From contig UQNV01000023.1 of NCBI GenBank assembly GCA_900542505.1, forward strand, positions 1 to 33,654: DNA of 33,654 nt, written 5' to 3'. A program made the translations under genes and the position numbers. The notes under the pieces are model-generated. The model searched no databases. It was not told where the DNA came from and saw only the letters and a list, made by a program, of their open reading frames with translations. Positions 22,582 to 33,599 of the stretch are shown piece after piece. Numbering within the stretch: position 1 is the first letter of the stretch; each line of letters starts with the position of its first letter. This DNA comes from an uncultured Alistipes sp. GTDB taxonomy: Bacteria > Bacteroidota > Bacteroidia > Bacteroidales > Rikenellaceae.

Positions 22582-25500
22582 GACATTCGGATTTTATAGA
22601 AGAGCGCATAGACCACCGGCAGCACCAGAATCGTGAGCAGCGTGGCGACGAAGAGCCCGCCCATGATGGTGGCGGCCATCGCCCCGAACATCGAGTCGAA
22701 GAGCAGCGGCAGCATGCCCAGAATGGTCGTTCCCGAGGCGCTGGCAACCGGCACGATGCGGCTGCGCGTCGCCTCGATGAGCGCCTCGCGGGGCGGCGTT
22801 CCCGCCCGGCGCAGTTCGCCGATGCGCGCCACGAGCACCACGGCGCTCTTGATATTCATTCCCACGAGCCCCAGCAGCCCCAGCAGGGCGAAGAAGTTGA
22901 AACTCTTGCCCGTTACGAGCAGCCCCGCCACCACGCCGATGAAGACGAGCGGCGTCATGAGCAGCACGACCGCCGGTTCGCGGTAGTTGCCGAAGAGCAG
23001 CAACAGCACCACGAAGATGGCCACCCCCGTCAGCGGCAGATACTTCATCAGGGCGGAGTTCGACTCCTCGCGGCTCTCCTCCTCGCCGAAGATGCGGAGC
23101 GAATACCCCTCGGGAACCTCGACCCTGCGGAGCACCTCGTCGCGCAGCACCTCATAGAGGCGTGCGGCGTTGACCCCCGGCGCCGGGTCGCACTGCGCCT
23201 TCATCACCCGCTCGCGGTTGTAGCGCTTGATGACCCCCTCGCGGAAGCCGAAACTGAAACCCGAGACGGCCTGTCCGAGCGAGAAGACCCGTCCGGCGGG
23301 GGTAAACAGCGGCAGCGCCTGCAGGTTGGTGAGGTTGTAGTCGGCGATGTTCTCATCCTTGAGCAGAATCGGCATGAAGAGGTCGCCCTCGCGGAACTCG
23401 CCCAGCGCATAGCCCTGGGTGGCCACGGTGACGCCCCGCGCCAGCTGGCTCCGCGTCACACCGATGCGCTGCCCCTTCATCTGGGAATAGAGCGGCATCC
23501 ACGCGGGAATGCGGTTGCCCCAGCTGTTGCGAATGTTCTCCGCACCGGGCGTCTGCCACATGATGTGCTCCACCTGGCCGGTCAGCCGCCGCAGGGTGTC
23601 GATGTCGTGCCCCACGAAGCCGAACTCGATGACCGCATCGGGCACGGGCGAGAGCTTGAAGAGCGACGAGCGCAGCCACACGTCGGGATACTCCGCACGC
23701 ACGTAGCGGCCGAAAGCCTCCTCGACGCTGCGCGTCTGCCGCCGGTCGCGGAGTTCGACCAGCAGGTTGCCGAAGTTGGGCTTCATCGTCACGCTGCCAC
23801 TGGCCAGATAGTAGCGCGGGGGCGTGGCGCCCATCGTCGCCGAGACGTTCTTCACCTCGGGCCGTGCCGCAAGCCAGCGCTCCATACCCGACAGAACCTG
23901 TTCCGTAGCGCGAATGTCGTAGCCCTCGGGCAGCAGCACGTCGGCCCGGAAATAGGGTTTGTCGAGCTCGGGGAAGAAATTCCGGGGCATGCGCCCCATC
24001 GCCCAGAGCGACAGGGCGAAGAGCGCCGCGACGGTCGCCGCCACGCTCCAGCGGTGGCGCAGCAGCGCACCGAGCAGCCGGTCGAAGCGGCGGTAGAAGG
24101 CCGTATCGAAGGAGGTGCCCGGTGCCGCTCCCGCACGCAGCACCCGTTCGCCCAGGAGCGGCGTCTCGGTCAGAGCCAGCAGCCAGCTGAGCAGCAGCGA
24201 CAGGGCGAGCACGACGAAGAGCGGCTTGACGATTTCGGCCACGGCCGAGGGGGCCAAGTAGAGCGGCAGGAAGGAGAAGATGGCGATGAGCGTCGCCCCG
24301 AGCAGGCTCCAGCGGGGGGCGTTGGCCCCGTCGACCAGCGCCCTGACGCGCCCCACGCCCTGACGCATCGCCTGCCGGGCGTTGTCGGTCACCACGATGG
24401 CGTTGTCGACCAGCATCCCCATGGCGATGATGAATCCGGCGAGCGACGTGCGGTTGAGCCCCTCGCCGAACAGGCGCATCAGCAGCAGCGTGCCTCCGAT
24501 GGAGAAGAGCAGCGAACTTCCGATGAGCGCACCGGCACGCACCCCCATCACGACCATGATGACGGCAATGACGATGGCCAGCGATTCGGCCAGATTGAGG
24601 GCAAAGGCGGCATTGGCCTCGCGGGCGATGCGGTCCTCGGGATAGAGCACCGTGAGCTCCATGCCCACGGGCATCTGCCGCTGCAACTGGTCGAGCACCC
24701 GCCCGACGGCCCGGCCGCTGCGCACCACGTCGACGCCCGCCTCGGTCGAGACGCCGATACCGACGGCCCGGCGGCCATTGACGCGCATGAGGCTTTGCGG
24801 AGGCGAGGCGTAGCCCCGCTCGACGCGCGCCACGTCGCCCAGGCGGTACTGCTTGCCCGTCGAGGAGATGAGCAGCTGGTCGGCGATATCCTCCAGCGAG
24901 CGGTAGGTCCCCTCCTCGAGGAGCCGCACCTCCATGCTTCCGGCCCGTTTCTGTCCGCTCTCGACTAGGGCGTTCTGCTGGGCGATGGTGGCAACGATGG
25001 TCTCGGGGCGGATGGAGAAGTTGGCCAGCGCGGCCAGGCTCACGTAGAGATTCACCACGGGCTGCTGCTCGCCGAAGAGCGTCACCTTCTGCACGCCGTC
25101 GACCGTCACCAGTTCGCGCTTGATGCGCTGGGCCCACTCGCGCAGCTCCGACCACGAAAAGCCCTCGTCGGCCGAGAGCCCGTAATAGATGCCGTAGACG
25201 TCGCCGAAGTCGTCGGCAACACGGATTTGCGAGACACCGTCGGGCAGCGTCGGCTGCACGTCGAGTACCCGTCGGCGCAGCTCGTCCCACAGCTGCGGGA
25301 TTTCGGAGGCGCGGGTCGCCGGGTCGAGCTCGACGAGTATCTTCGACCGGCCGTAGCCCGATTCGGAGGTGACCTTGTGTACGGCGCGCATGCCCTGCAC
25401 CTCCCGTTCGATGGGTTCGGTGACAAGCTGCTCGACCTGCCGGGGCGTCGCACCCGGATAGGAGCAGACAAGCATGGCGCTCTTGATGACGAAGAGGGCA

Positions 25501-25610
25501 TCCTCCTTCTTTTCGAGCGACACGAAGCTGGCCGCACCGCCCAGAAGCAGCACGAACAGCAGGAACCAGACGACCTTGCGGTTGCGGAGCGAATATTCGG
25601 GCAGGTTCAT
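22578..25610 (-). CDS. RND efflux pump, AcrB/HAE-type inner-membrane permease
   Basis: A 1010-aa protein of full family length. The N-terminal helix (WFLLFVLLLGGAASFV) is followed by KKEDALFVIKSAMLVCSYPG and EPIEREVQGMRAVHKVTSES, typical of the first porter domain. The membrane bundle shows SLAGFIIAMGMLVDNAIVVT, which contains the conserved G-x-x-V-D-(N/D)-A motif of the proton relay region. A second large periplasmic loop and helices 7-12 follow, with GLLGLVGMNIKSAVVLV and the C-terminal GGLFVATLLTILVLPVVYAL. It exports amphiphilic compounds by proton antiport in the family; the substrate here is unknown. It lies 31 bp after the adaptor gene. Confidence 0.97.
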   Translation of the reverse strand: MNLPEYSLRNRKVVWFLLFVLLLGGAASFVSLEKKEDALFVIKSAMLVCSYPGATPRQVEQLVTEPIEREVQGMRAVHKVTSESGYGRSKILVELDPATRASEIPQLWDELRRRVLDVQPTLPDGVSQIRVADDFGDVYGIYYGLSADEGFSWSELREWAQRIKRELVTVDGVQKVTLFGEQQPVVNLYVSLAALANFSIRPETIVATIAQQNALVESGQKRAGSMEVRLLEEGTYRSLEDIADQLLISSTGKQYRLGDVARVERGYASPPQSLMRVNGRRAVGIGVSTEAGVDVVRSGRAVGRVLDQLQRQMPVGMELTVLYPEDRIAREANAAFALNLAESLAIVIAVIMVVMGVRAGALIGSSLLFSIGGTLLLMRLFGEGLNRTSLAGFIIAMGMLVDNAIVVTDNARQAMRQGVGRVRALVDGANAPRWSLLGATLIAIFSFLPLYLAPSAVAEIVKPLFVVLALSLLLSWLLALTETPLLGERVLRAGAAPGTSFDTAFYRRFDRLLGALLRHRWSVAATVAALFALSLWAMGRMPRNFFPELDKPYFRADVLLPEGYDIRATEQVLSGMERWLAARPEVKNVSATMGATPPRYYLASGSVTMKPNFGNLLVELRDRRQTRSVEEAFGRYVRAEYPDVWLRSSLFKLSPVPDAVIEFGFVGHDIDTLRRLTGQVEHIMWQTPGAENIRNSWGNRIPAWMPLYSQMKGQRIGVTRSQLARGVTVATQGYALGEFREGDLFMPILLKDENIADYNLTNLQALPLFTPAGRVFSLGQAVSGFSFGFREGVIKRYNRERVMKAQCDPAPGVNAARLYEVLRDEVLRRVEVPEGYSLRIFGEEESREESNSALMKYLPLTGVAIFVVLLLLFGNYREPAVVLLMTPLVFIGVVAGLLVTGKSFNFFALLGLLGLVGMNIKSAVVLVARIGELRRAGTPPREALIEATRSRIVPVASASGTTILGMLPLLFDSMFGAMAATIMGGLFVATLLTILVLPVVYALFYKIRMS

Positions 25611-25641
25611 GTGATTTTCGTTCTTCGGTTCGCCTCTCGGT

Positions 25642-26673
25642 TCAGTTCAGGATGCGGACCCGGTCGCCTTCGCGCAGGCGGTAGACCCCCGCGACGACCA
25701 CCCGCTGGCCGACCACCACCCCGCTGTCGACAATCACCCGGTCGCGGCCGTAGAGTTCGCCGAGCCGCACGTCGTGCCGCACGACGCTGTCGCCCGGCAC
25801 GACCACCCAGACATAGTCGCCTCCCTGGGCGGGGGCGCAGATGGCCGTCAGCGGCAGCGATACGGCGCCCGCAACCGGGTCGGCGCTCCGCATCGTGATG
25901 GTGCACGACATGCCCGGCGAGACGGGCCAGCGCACCAGCATCGAATCGGCAAGCCGCAGCGACACGGGAAAGCCCGAGGCATCGGACGATGTCTTGGCGT
26001 AATCCTTTACACGCGCGGGAAAGCTCACGCCGCGGTAGTTGTCGAATTCGACGAAGAAGTGCGTCTGCGGGGAGGCGAGCCGGCCGAGGTCCGATTCGGG
26101 CAGCGTGAACTTGACCGTCGAGGTGCGGGGCCCCACGACACGGACAACCGTTTCGCCCGCCTGGACCCGCTGGTAGGTATCGACATGGACCGCCTCGACG
26201 ACGCTGTTGAAGGGTGCCGTGAGGCGGGTGTCCTTGAGCAGGTCGAGCGAATTCTCGTAGGCCGACTTCATCTGCACGAAGTGCGTCCGCGCAGCCTCGT
26301 ACTCCTGCTGCGAAACGGCCCCGTGGTCGAGCAGCCGCCCGATACGCTGGAGGTTGGAACGGGCCTGCTCATAGGCCGAGCGGTTGGCGTCGACCTGCAG
26401 CTCGACGTCGCGCGGGTCGAGCTCGGCAAGCAGTTCGCCCCGCTTCACCTCCTCGCCCTGCGAGACGGGGACCGAGAGCACCTGCCCCGAGAGTTTGAAG
26501 GCCAGATTGACGGCATCGTCGGGTGTGGCCAGACCGACGAAATCCTTGTCGATGACCGCCGCATCGGATGCCGTCTCGGTCTTGACCGGACGCACTGCAT
26601 CCACCGCCGGGGCTTCGCCGCCCCGGCAGCCGCACAGCGACAGCAAAAGAAGCAGAATGAGGTGTATGCGCAT
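25642..26673 (-). CDS. RND efflux periplasmic adaptor (membrane-fusion) lipoprotein
   Basis: A 343-aa protein with lipobox LCGC (Cys16). The post-Cys sequence RGGEAPA lacks the acidic surface-export signal, which suits a periplasmic adaptor. The lipoyl-like domain (LSGQVLSVPVSQGEEVKRGE and LTAPFNSVVEAVHVDTYQRV) is split by an alpha-hairpin (about 80-145), then the beta-barrel and membrane-proximal domains end in VFRLREGDRVRIL-type sequence. It links the RND pump to the TolC-like channel encoded downstream. The start codon directly follows a strong hairpin plus T-run, so expression control at this site is likely unusual. Confidence 0.96.
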   Translation of the reverse strand: MRIHLILLLLLSLCGCRGGEAPAVDAVRPVKTETASDAAVIDKDFVGLATPDDAVNLAFKLSGQVLSVPVSQGEEVKRGELLAELDPRDVELQVDANRSAYEQARSNLQRIGRLLDHGAVSQQEYEAARTHFVQMKSAYENSLDLLKDTRLTAPFNSVVEAVHVDTYQRVQAGETVVRVVGPRTSTVKFTLPESDLGRLASPQTHFFVEFDNYRGVSFPARVKDYAKTSSDASGFPVSLRLADSMLVRWPVSPGMSCTITMRSADPVAGAVSLPLTAICAPAQGGDYVWVVVPGDSVVRHDVRLGELYGRDRVIVDSGVVVGQRVVVAGVYRLREGDRVRILN

Positions 26674-26708
26674 AAAAAAAGTTGATTCCGGAATCCGGAA
26701 TCAACTTT
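26674..26708 (-). terminator. Hairpin with T-run directly before the adaptor ATG: terminator, attenuator or operator
   Basis: A perfect 12-bp inverted repeat (26678-26689 with 26697-26708) has a 7-nt centre (ggaatcc). On the minus strand it is followed by a T-run, and the adaptor ATG (26671-26673) comes directly after this run. As a terminator it would end the suf/tmk/BT_3928 transcript 25 bp past the stop codon. As a palindrome it could also bind a regulator. No -7/-33 pair lies between it and the efflux genes. Confidence 0.8.
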
Positions 26709-26732
26709 CATACCGCGGCGTCGCACCTGTCC

Positions 26733-27842
26733 TTACGGACGAACATCCCGACAGTTCCTTTTAGAACGGATGACGCCGTCGACAAGCTCCACCACGCCGT
26801 TGTCGGCCCGCAGCATGGTCTTCATCGTCGAAGCGTCGATGTTGTAGCATCGCACGGCTCCCCCCTCGCCGAAGGAGTGCCACGTTATCCCCTCGAGCGG
26901 CTCGGGCGTGAGGCATACGACCTGCTCACCCGCCGTCAGGGCCCGCTTTACCAGCCGGTCCAACCGCCGGGCACAGCCGCGCGGCAGCCGGTCGAACGAG
27001 GTCACGCAGAGGAACCACACGCGACCCGGCGCGGTGAGCAGCTCCTCGGTGGCATCACCCCCGGCATCGTGCAGGGCGAACTCCCCGATAATGGGACGCA
27101 CGGGCGAAGAGTCGCTCGTCGTGCGCGTATCGACCCACTCCCACGTGTCGGCATCCTGCCACTCGGGGTCGTCGAGCGAGAACTCCCGCAGGCTGCCTGT
27201 CTTGAGGTTGCGGTAGACCAGCACGGTCTCCACCTCGCCCGCTTCGGCCTCGGGCGCATGCATCTGCTGCCAGATGTTGACCCCCACCTTGTAGGGGAGG
27301 AAGTCCATCAGCGGCAGATGGCGGTAGCAATAGGTTCCCAGCCCCATCGAGAGGACGAAAAAGAGGCACGTCAGCACGATTTCCGCCGGATTGAAGGCGA
27401 AGACCTTGTCGGGCAGATAACGCCACCACACCACCACGGCCATCGGCAGCAGCACCAGGTTCTTGAGGAAGGTCTCCCAGGGCGAGAGCTTGAGCGCCTC
27501 GCCGAAGCACCCGCAGTCCTCGACCGGGATGACCGTGGCGCTGAGCAGCGTCAGAGCCGTAAAGAAGAGCATCGACACGAGGGCGAAAATCGAGATGAGG
27601 CGGATGCGGACCTTGAACAGGAGCATGCAGCCCATCATCAGCTCGGCGCCGCACAGCCAGATGGAGAAGGCCATGCTTGCGGGCTGGAGAAACTCCATGC
27701 CGTAAATCGAAAGATATTCGTTCACCTTGAGCGCCGTACCCCAGGGGTCCACCACCTTGGTGAAGCCCGAAAGGATGAACGTACAGGCGAGGATGAGCCG
27801 ACAGACGTTGGCTACGATTTTGAAGATGCGGTTGCTTCTCAT
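26733..27842 (-). CDS. DoxX/MauE-like membrane protein, BT_3928 family
   Basis: A 369-aa protein. The N-terminal half has four to five membrane helices in the DoxX/MauE pattern, starting RLILACTFILSGFTKVVDPWGTA and containing the paired-cysteine motif EDCGCFGEA (about 108-116), typical of MauE-like proteins associated with thiol-disulfide chemistry. The C-terminal half (about 190-369) is soluble and thioredoxin-like in feel (VWFLCVTSFDRLPRGCARRL) but I cannot identify a CxxC. Bacteroidetes annotate this family as BT_3928 proteins of unknown function. It follows tmk by 33 bp and is the last gene before the hairpin at 26678-26708. Confidence 0.88.
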   Translation of the reverse strand: MRSNRIFKIVANVCRLILACTFILSGFTKVVDPWGTALKVNEYLSIYGMEFLQPASMAFSIWLCGAELMMGCMLLFKVRIRLISIFALVSMLFFTALTLLSATVIPVEDCGCFGEALKLSPWETFLKNLVLLPMAVVVWWRYLPDKVFAFNPAEIVLTCLFFVLSMGLGTYCYRHLPLMDFLPYKVGVNIWQQMHAPEAEAGEVETVLVYRNLKTGSLREFSLDDPEWQDADTWEWVDTRTTSDSSPVRPIIGEFALHDAGGDATEELLTAPGRVWFLCVTSFDRLPRGCARRLDRLVKRALTAGEQVVCLTPEPLEGITWHSFGEGGAVRCYNIDASTMKTMLRADNGVVELVDGVIRSKRNCRDVRP

Positions 27843-27875
27843 GCAGGGAGGTAGGGGGTCTTTGGGCGGGTGGTT

Positions 27876-28553
27876 TCAGAGCAACGGGACGACGCAGGCG
27901 CGGAGCCGTTCGGAGATAACCTCGGGCGAAGCCATGCCGCCCTGGTCGTTGCGGCAGTCGACGATACGAAGCGAGGTGTCGTCGGCCGCCGCCGCAAGGT
28001 AGACCTCGCGCACGGCGCGCTGCAGTGCCAGCGACGATTCGTGGATGTCATCGGCACCGTGCAGATAGGCGCGGTCGTCGCCTTCGCGCGCCGCCGCAAG
28101 GCGGCTTTCGGTAAAGGCAAAGGGTACGTCGAGGAAGAGCGAGAGGTCGGGACGCGGCAGGTCGTTGTGGCCGAACTCGAGGTCGAGAATCCACCGCGCC
28201 AGTCTCCGCCGGGGCTCCCCTTCGGGCAGTTTGGCGCACTGGTAGGCTACGTTCGAATAGACATAGCGGTCGAGGATGACGGCACGCCCCTCGGCAAGCC
28301 ACTGCCGGATTTGCGGAGCGGCTTCGGCCCGGTCGCCGGCGAAGAGCAGCGCCACCAGATAGGGGTCCACCTCCTCCACACCGCCGAATTCGCCGCGCAG
28401 AAAGCGGGCGATGAGTTCGCCGTATACGGGGGCGTCGAACCGCGGGAAATGCACGTATTCGCTCCGCACGCCGCGCTCCTCAAACATCCGGCGCAACATG
28501 GCCACCTGGGTCGATTTCCCGGCGCCGTCCAATCCTTCGAGTACTATAAACAT
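27876..28553 (-). CDS. tmk: Thymidylate kinase
   Basis: A 225-aa protein started at MFIVLEGLDGAGKST; the longer in-frame extension overlaps sufS and is not family sequence. P-loop EGLDGAGKST (6-15), the DRY motif (95-97) in AVILDRYVYSNVAYQ, and a LID-like segment (REGDDRAYLHGADDIHES) are present. It phosphorylates dTMP to dTDP with ATP in the cytoplasm, an essential step of dTTP synthesis. It sits 73 bp after sufS, in the same direction, with no terminator between. Confidence 0.96.
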   Translation of the reverse strand: MFIVLEGLDGAGKSTQVAMLRRMFEERGVRSEYVHFPRFDAPVYGELIARFLRGEFGGVEEVDPYLVALLFAGDRAEAAPQIRQWLAEGRAVILDRYVYSNVAYQCAKLPEGEPRRRLARWILDLEFGHNDLPRPDLSLFLDVPFAFTESRLAAAREGDDRAYLHGADDIHESSLALQRAVREVYLAAAADDTSLRIVDCRNDQGGMASPEVISERLRACVVPLL

Positions 28554-28626
28554 GGTCTGTTCTGTTGTATCAAGCCAGGTCGGGGGTCCGCCCCGCCGCG
28601 ATGCGGGTCTCTCCCCGCCGGAGTTC

Positions 28627-29844
28627 TCAGCGCAGCATCCTGACGGCGCGGGCAACGCCGTCGGCCAGCGCATCGGCCTCCGAGAGCGTGTTGTAGAGGG
28701 CGAACGACGCACGGCACATGCCCGTCACCCCGTAATGGGTCATCACCGGCTCGGCGCAGTGCTGCCCCGTGCGGACGGCGATGCCCAGTTTGTCGAGAAT
28801 CATCCCCAGGTCGTAGGGATGAACCCCCTCGACGTTGAACGACACAAGGGCGCACTTGCCGGCCGTCGTGCCGTAGATGCGCAGCCCCTCGATGGCCGAG
28901 AGGCGCTCCGTGGCGCGGCGCAGCAGCTCCGTCTCGTGGGCCTCGATGTCGGCCGGGTCGAACTGCTGCACGAACTTCACCGCTTCGCCCAGGGCGATGG
29001 CCCCGACGAAGTTGGCCGTGCCGGCCTCGAACTTGAGCGGCACGGGTGCATAGGTCGTCCGGGCGAACGACACGCGGTCGACCATGTCGCCGCCGCCGAG
29101 GAAGGGAGGCATCGCCTCGAGCAGCGCCCGCTTGCCGTAGAGCACGCCGATACCTGTCGGACCGTAGAGCTTGTGCCCCGAGAAGGCATAGAAGTCGCAG
29201 TCGAGCGCCTGCACGTCGGCACCGCCGTGCACCACTCCCTGGCAGCCGTCGACCACCGCCACGGCACCCACCGCATGGGCGGCATCGATGATGGGCCGCA
29301 GCTCGGGGCGCGTGCCGAGCGTATTGGAGGCCTGCGTCACGGCAACCACCTTCGTCCGCTCGTCGAGCAGCCCGTCGAGCCGCTCGGTCATCAGCCGCCC
29401 CTCGTCGTCGAAGGGCAGCATGCGGATTTCGGCACCGCACCGCTCGGCGAGCATCTGCCACGGCACGAGGTTCGAATGGTGCTCCATCTCGCTGACAACG
29501 ATGTTGTCGCCCGCATGGACGAAACGTCCGCCCCAGGCGTAGGCCACCGCATTGAGCGAGGCGGTCGCTCCGGCCGTAAAAATCACCTCCTCCTTCTCGG
29601 CCGCGCCGATGAAGGAGGCGATGCGCTGACGCGCCTGCTCGTAGCGTTCGGTCGCCTCTTCGGAGAGGAGGTGCACGCCGCGGTGGATGTTGGCGTTCAG
29701 CTCCCGGTGCAGGTAGTCGACCGTATCAATCACGCAGCGGGGCTTCTGCGCCGTGGCGCCGTTGTCGAGATAGACCAGCGGCCGGTCGTAGACCCGTCGC
29801 TCGAGTATGGGGAACTCCCCGCGTATTTTTTCAACCTCCAACAT
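28627..29844 (-). CDS. sufS: Cysteine desulfurase SufS
   Basis: A 405-aa PLP enzyme of class V aminotransferase fold, group II (SufS/CsdA). Visible residues: LDNGATAQKP near the N-terminus, NIHRGVHLLS, H123 in MEHHSN (PLP stacking), D199 in VVDGCQG, the PLP lysine K225 in FSGHKLYGPTG, and the catalytic Cys363 in RTGQHCAEP. It removes sulfur from L-cysteine as an enzyme-bound persulfide for Fe-S cluster assembly by SufBCD. It lies 65 bp after sufD. No sufE or sufU gene is found in the window, so its sulfur acceptor is encoded elsewhere or absent. Confidence 0.97.
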   Translation of the reverse strand: MLEVEKIRGEFPILERRVYDRPLVYLDNGATAQKPRCVIDTVDYLHRELNANIHRGVHLLSEEATERYEQARQRIASFIGAAEKEEVIFTAGATASLNAVAYAWGGRFVHAGDNIVVSEMEHHSNLVPWQMLAERCGAEIRMLPFDDEGRLMTERLDGLLDERTKVVAVTQASNTLGTRPELRPIIDAAHAVGAVAVVDGCQGVVHGGADVQALDCDFYAFSGHKLYGPTGIGVLYGKRALLEAMPPFLGGGDMVDRVSFARTTYAPVPLKFEAGTANFVGAIALGEAVKFVQQFDPADIEAHETELLRRATERLSAIEGLRIYGTTAGKCALVSFNVEGVHPYDLGMILDKLGIAVRTGQHCAEPVMTHYGVTGMCRASFALYNTLSEADALADGVARAVRMLR

Positions 29845-29909
29845 GGTCTTTCATTCTGTCTGTTTGCATCCGTCCGCCCCGGCACCGGCCGGGCGGACGA
29901 TAATCGGGG

Positions 29910-30733
29910 CTACATGCGCTCCAGTTTTTCGCTCACGCCGCGCATGAGCACCTCGTGGAGCTGCTCCACGCCGCAGCGGCGCACCACATCGGCCACGAAG
30001 CCCTCCATCTGAAGCGCCCGCGCCTGCGCCTCGCTCAGTCCGCGCTGGCGCATGTAGAGCAGCGCCTCGTCGTCCATCTGACCGACCGTCGCACCGTGCG
30101 AGCACTTCACGTCGTCGGCATAAATCTCCAGCTGGGGCCGCGTGGTGATGCGGGCCGCGTCGCCCAGCACGACGTTGCGGCTCGTCTGCCGCGCATCGGT
30201 CCGCTGCGCATCGGGCGCCACGTAGACCAGTCCCCGGAATTCGCCCACACCGTCGCTCGAAGCAACTCCCTTGACATAGGATTCGCTGCTGCAGTCGGCA
30301 GCCGCATGGTCGAGCCGGATGTCGGCCACGCAATGTTCGCCCGCACCGGCAAGGAAAGCGCCGTGGAGCCGGTTCGAAGCCCCGGGCTCCTCCAGCCCGA
30401 CGCGGCATACGAGGTTCGAGCCCGTGAGCTGGAGCGTCGTCATGCGGCACTTGCTCCGGCCCTTCTGCCGCACCGCCAGTTCGACAAAGGCCTCCGCCGT
30501 GAAGAGGGCGCAGAGTTCCAGACGGGCACCTTCGCCCAGCTCGACCTCGACCGAAGCCGTAAGCGGACGGTCGTAGAGCAGCACGAGCGTTGCCTCGGCT
30601 CCGGCCCCGACCCCGACCTTGAGTTTCGGGAGGTTGGCCGCCACGCGGGGCGTCGGTTCCGGCTGCCCAACATCGAGCCGTTCGCCTTCGAAGAGGCGGA
30701 ACGCCCCGCCGCACAAAAGTTCATCGAACCGTA

Positions 30734-30737
<4 letters not shown>
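29910..30737 (-). CDS. sufD: Fe-S cluster assembly protein SufD (short form)
   Basis: A 275-aa protein. The C-terminal SufBD beta-helix domain is complete: LVLLYDRPLTASVEVELGEG, FRGLVYVAPDAQRTDARQTS, and the family hallmark YADDVKCSHGATVGQ followed by QRGLSEAQARALQMEGF. SufD proteins are usually well over 400 aa; here the N-terminal helical region (about 130-150 residues) is missing and only MIRFDELLCGG precedes the beta-helix. The start overlaps the sufC stop codon by 4 bp (ATGA), so the short start is real and not a miscall. With SufB and SufC it forms the cluster scaffold. Confidence 0.93.
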
Positions 30738-31489
<752 letters not shown>

Positions 31490-31602
31490 ATCTTTTCTGT
31501 CCGTTTTTCCTGTTTCACACTCCCGTTCCGCTCACGCGCCGCACCTCGGCCACGTCCCGGTCCGGATTTCCGCCGCAGGGCCGCGCCCCGCAGCCGGAGG
31601 GA

Positions 31603-33048
<1,446 letters not shown>

Positions 33049-33066
33049 TGCCTGCAAAATATCGGA

Positions 33067-33096
33067 CAAAGGTACAAAATTCCGTCGATAATTCAA
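33067..33096 (-). promoter_or_regulatory. Promoter of the suf operon
   Basis: On the minus strand TTG (33096-33094), a 19-nt spacer and TACCTTTG (33074-33067) give a full match to the Bacteroidetes -33/-7 consensus, leaving a leader of about 12-15 nt before sufB. I see no Fur- or IscR-like palindrome overlapping it. Confidence 0.8.
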
Positions 33097-33262
33097 CAGC
33101 GGTCCGCGCAATAATGATTCCGCAACGAGAAATCTCACAGACGCAGGGCCGCAGACTGCGGAGCAGGCCCGCCAGAGACGCCTCGCACGCCCGTTTTCCG
33201 CCCCGGCCGGACGGCACGGGCGCCGAGCCCCGGAGCGAAAAACAAAATTTATCCCGGTTTTA

Positions 33263-33294
33263 TTTGGTACTTCGCCAATTTTGACTTACTTTTG
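33263..33294 (+). promoter_or_regulatory. Promoter of tRNA-Ser
   Basis: TTTG (33263-33266), a 20-nt spacer and TACTTTTG (33287-33294) match the Bacteroidetes consensus. It lies 38 nt upstream of the mature tRNA 5' end. Bases 33097-33262 contain no gene that I can support. Confidence 0.8.
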
Positions 33295-33332
33295 TCCCCG
33301 CTTAACGTTCGGAAACGACGTTTCAGCTGCCC

Positions 33333-33420
33333 GGAGAGTTGGGTGAGTGGCTGAAACCAGCAGTTTGCTAAACTGCCGTACGGGATTACTGTACCGGGGG
33401 TTCGAATCCCCCACTCTCCG
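33333..33420 (+). tRNA. tRNA-Ser (anticodon GCT)
   Basis: An 88-nt class II tRNA. Acceptor stem ggagagt (33333-33339) pairs with actctcc (33413-33419), discriminator G at 33420. The anticodon arm is gcagt-ttGCTaa-actgc, so the anticodon GCT reads AGC/AGT. A long variable arm (gtac...gtac stem) is typical of serine. The T arm is ggggg-ttcgaat-ccccc (33396-33412). No CCA is encoded. An intrinsic terminator follows. Confidence 0.97.
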
Positions 33421-33459
33421 CAACGAAGAAAAGCCTGAGTTCTCAAAACTCAGGCTTTT
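33405..33459 (+). repeat. Direct repeat copy 1: tRNA-Ser 3' end plus terminator
   Basis: This 55-bp segment covers the last 16 nt of the tRNA, the 8-nt spacer and the terminator stem-loop. It is identical to 33600-33654. The base before each copy differs (g at 33404, t at 33599). Confidence 0.95.
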
Positions 33460-33461
33460 TT
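33429..33461 (+). terminator. Intrinsic terminator of tRNA-Ser
   Basis: A 13-bp perfect stem (33429-33441 with 33447-33459) with a 5-nt loop (ctcaa) is followed by further T, and starts 9 nt after the tRNA 3' end. Confidence 0.9.
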
Positions 33462-33599
33462 GTTTCACCGCCGGACCGGCCGCGCACGGGACGGGCGGGC
33501 GGAACAAAAAAGGCCGGAGCGGCGCAGCCGCACGGCTTTTCGCCCGTTGCAGGGGCCTCCCCGGCGAGGGGACGGGGAAAAAGCGTGCGCAGCATGGTT
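33462..33599 (+). other. Spacer between the two 55-bp repeats
   Basis: No gene is supported here. A GC-rich nested inverted repeat (gccg-gag-cggc-gca-gccg-ca-cggc, about 33513-33536) followed by TTTT may be a weak plus-strand terminator. Confidence 0.4.

Noticed and set aside
21331..26673. Heavy-metal (CusA/CzcA) specificity for the RND system
   Set aside because: I saw no methionine/histidine-rich metal-binding stretches in the adaptor or pump and no metal regulator nearby, so only a generic AcrB/HAE-type call is supported.
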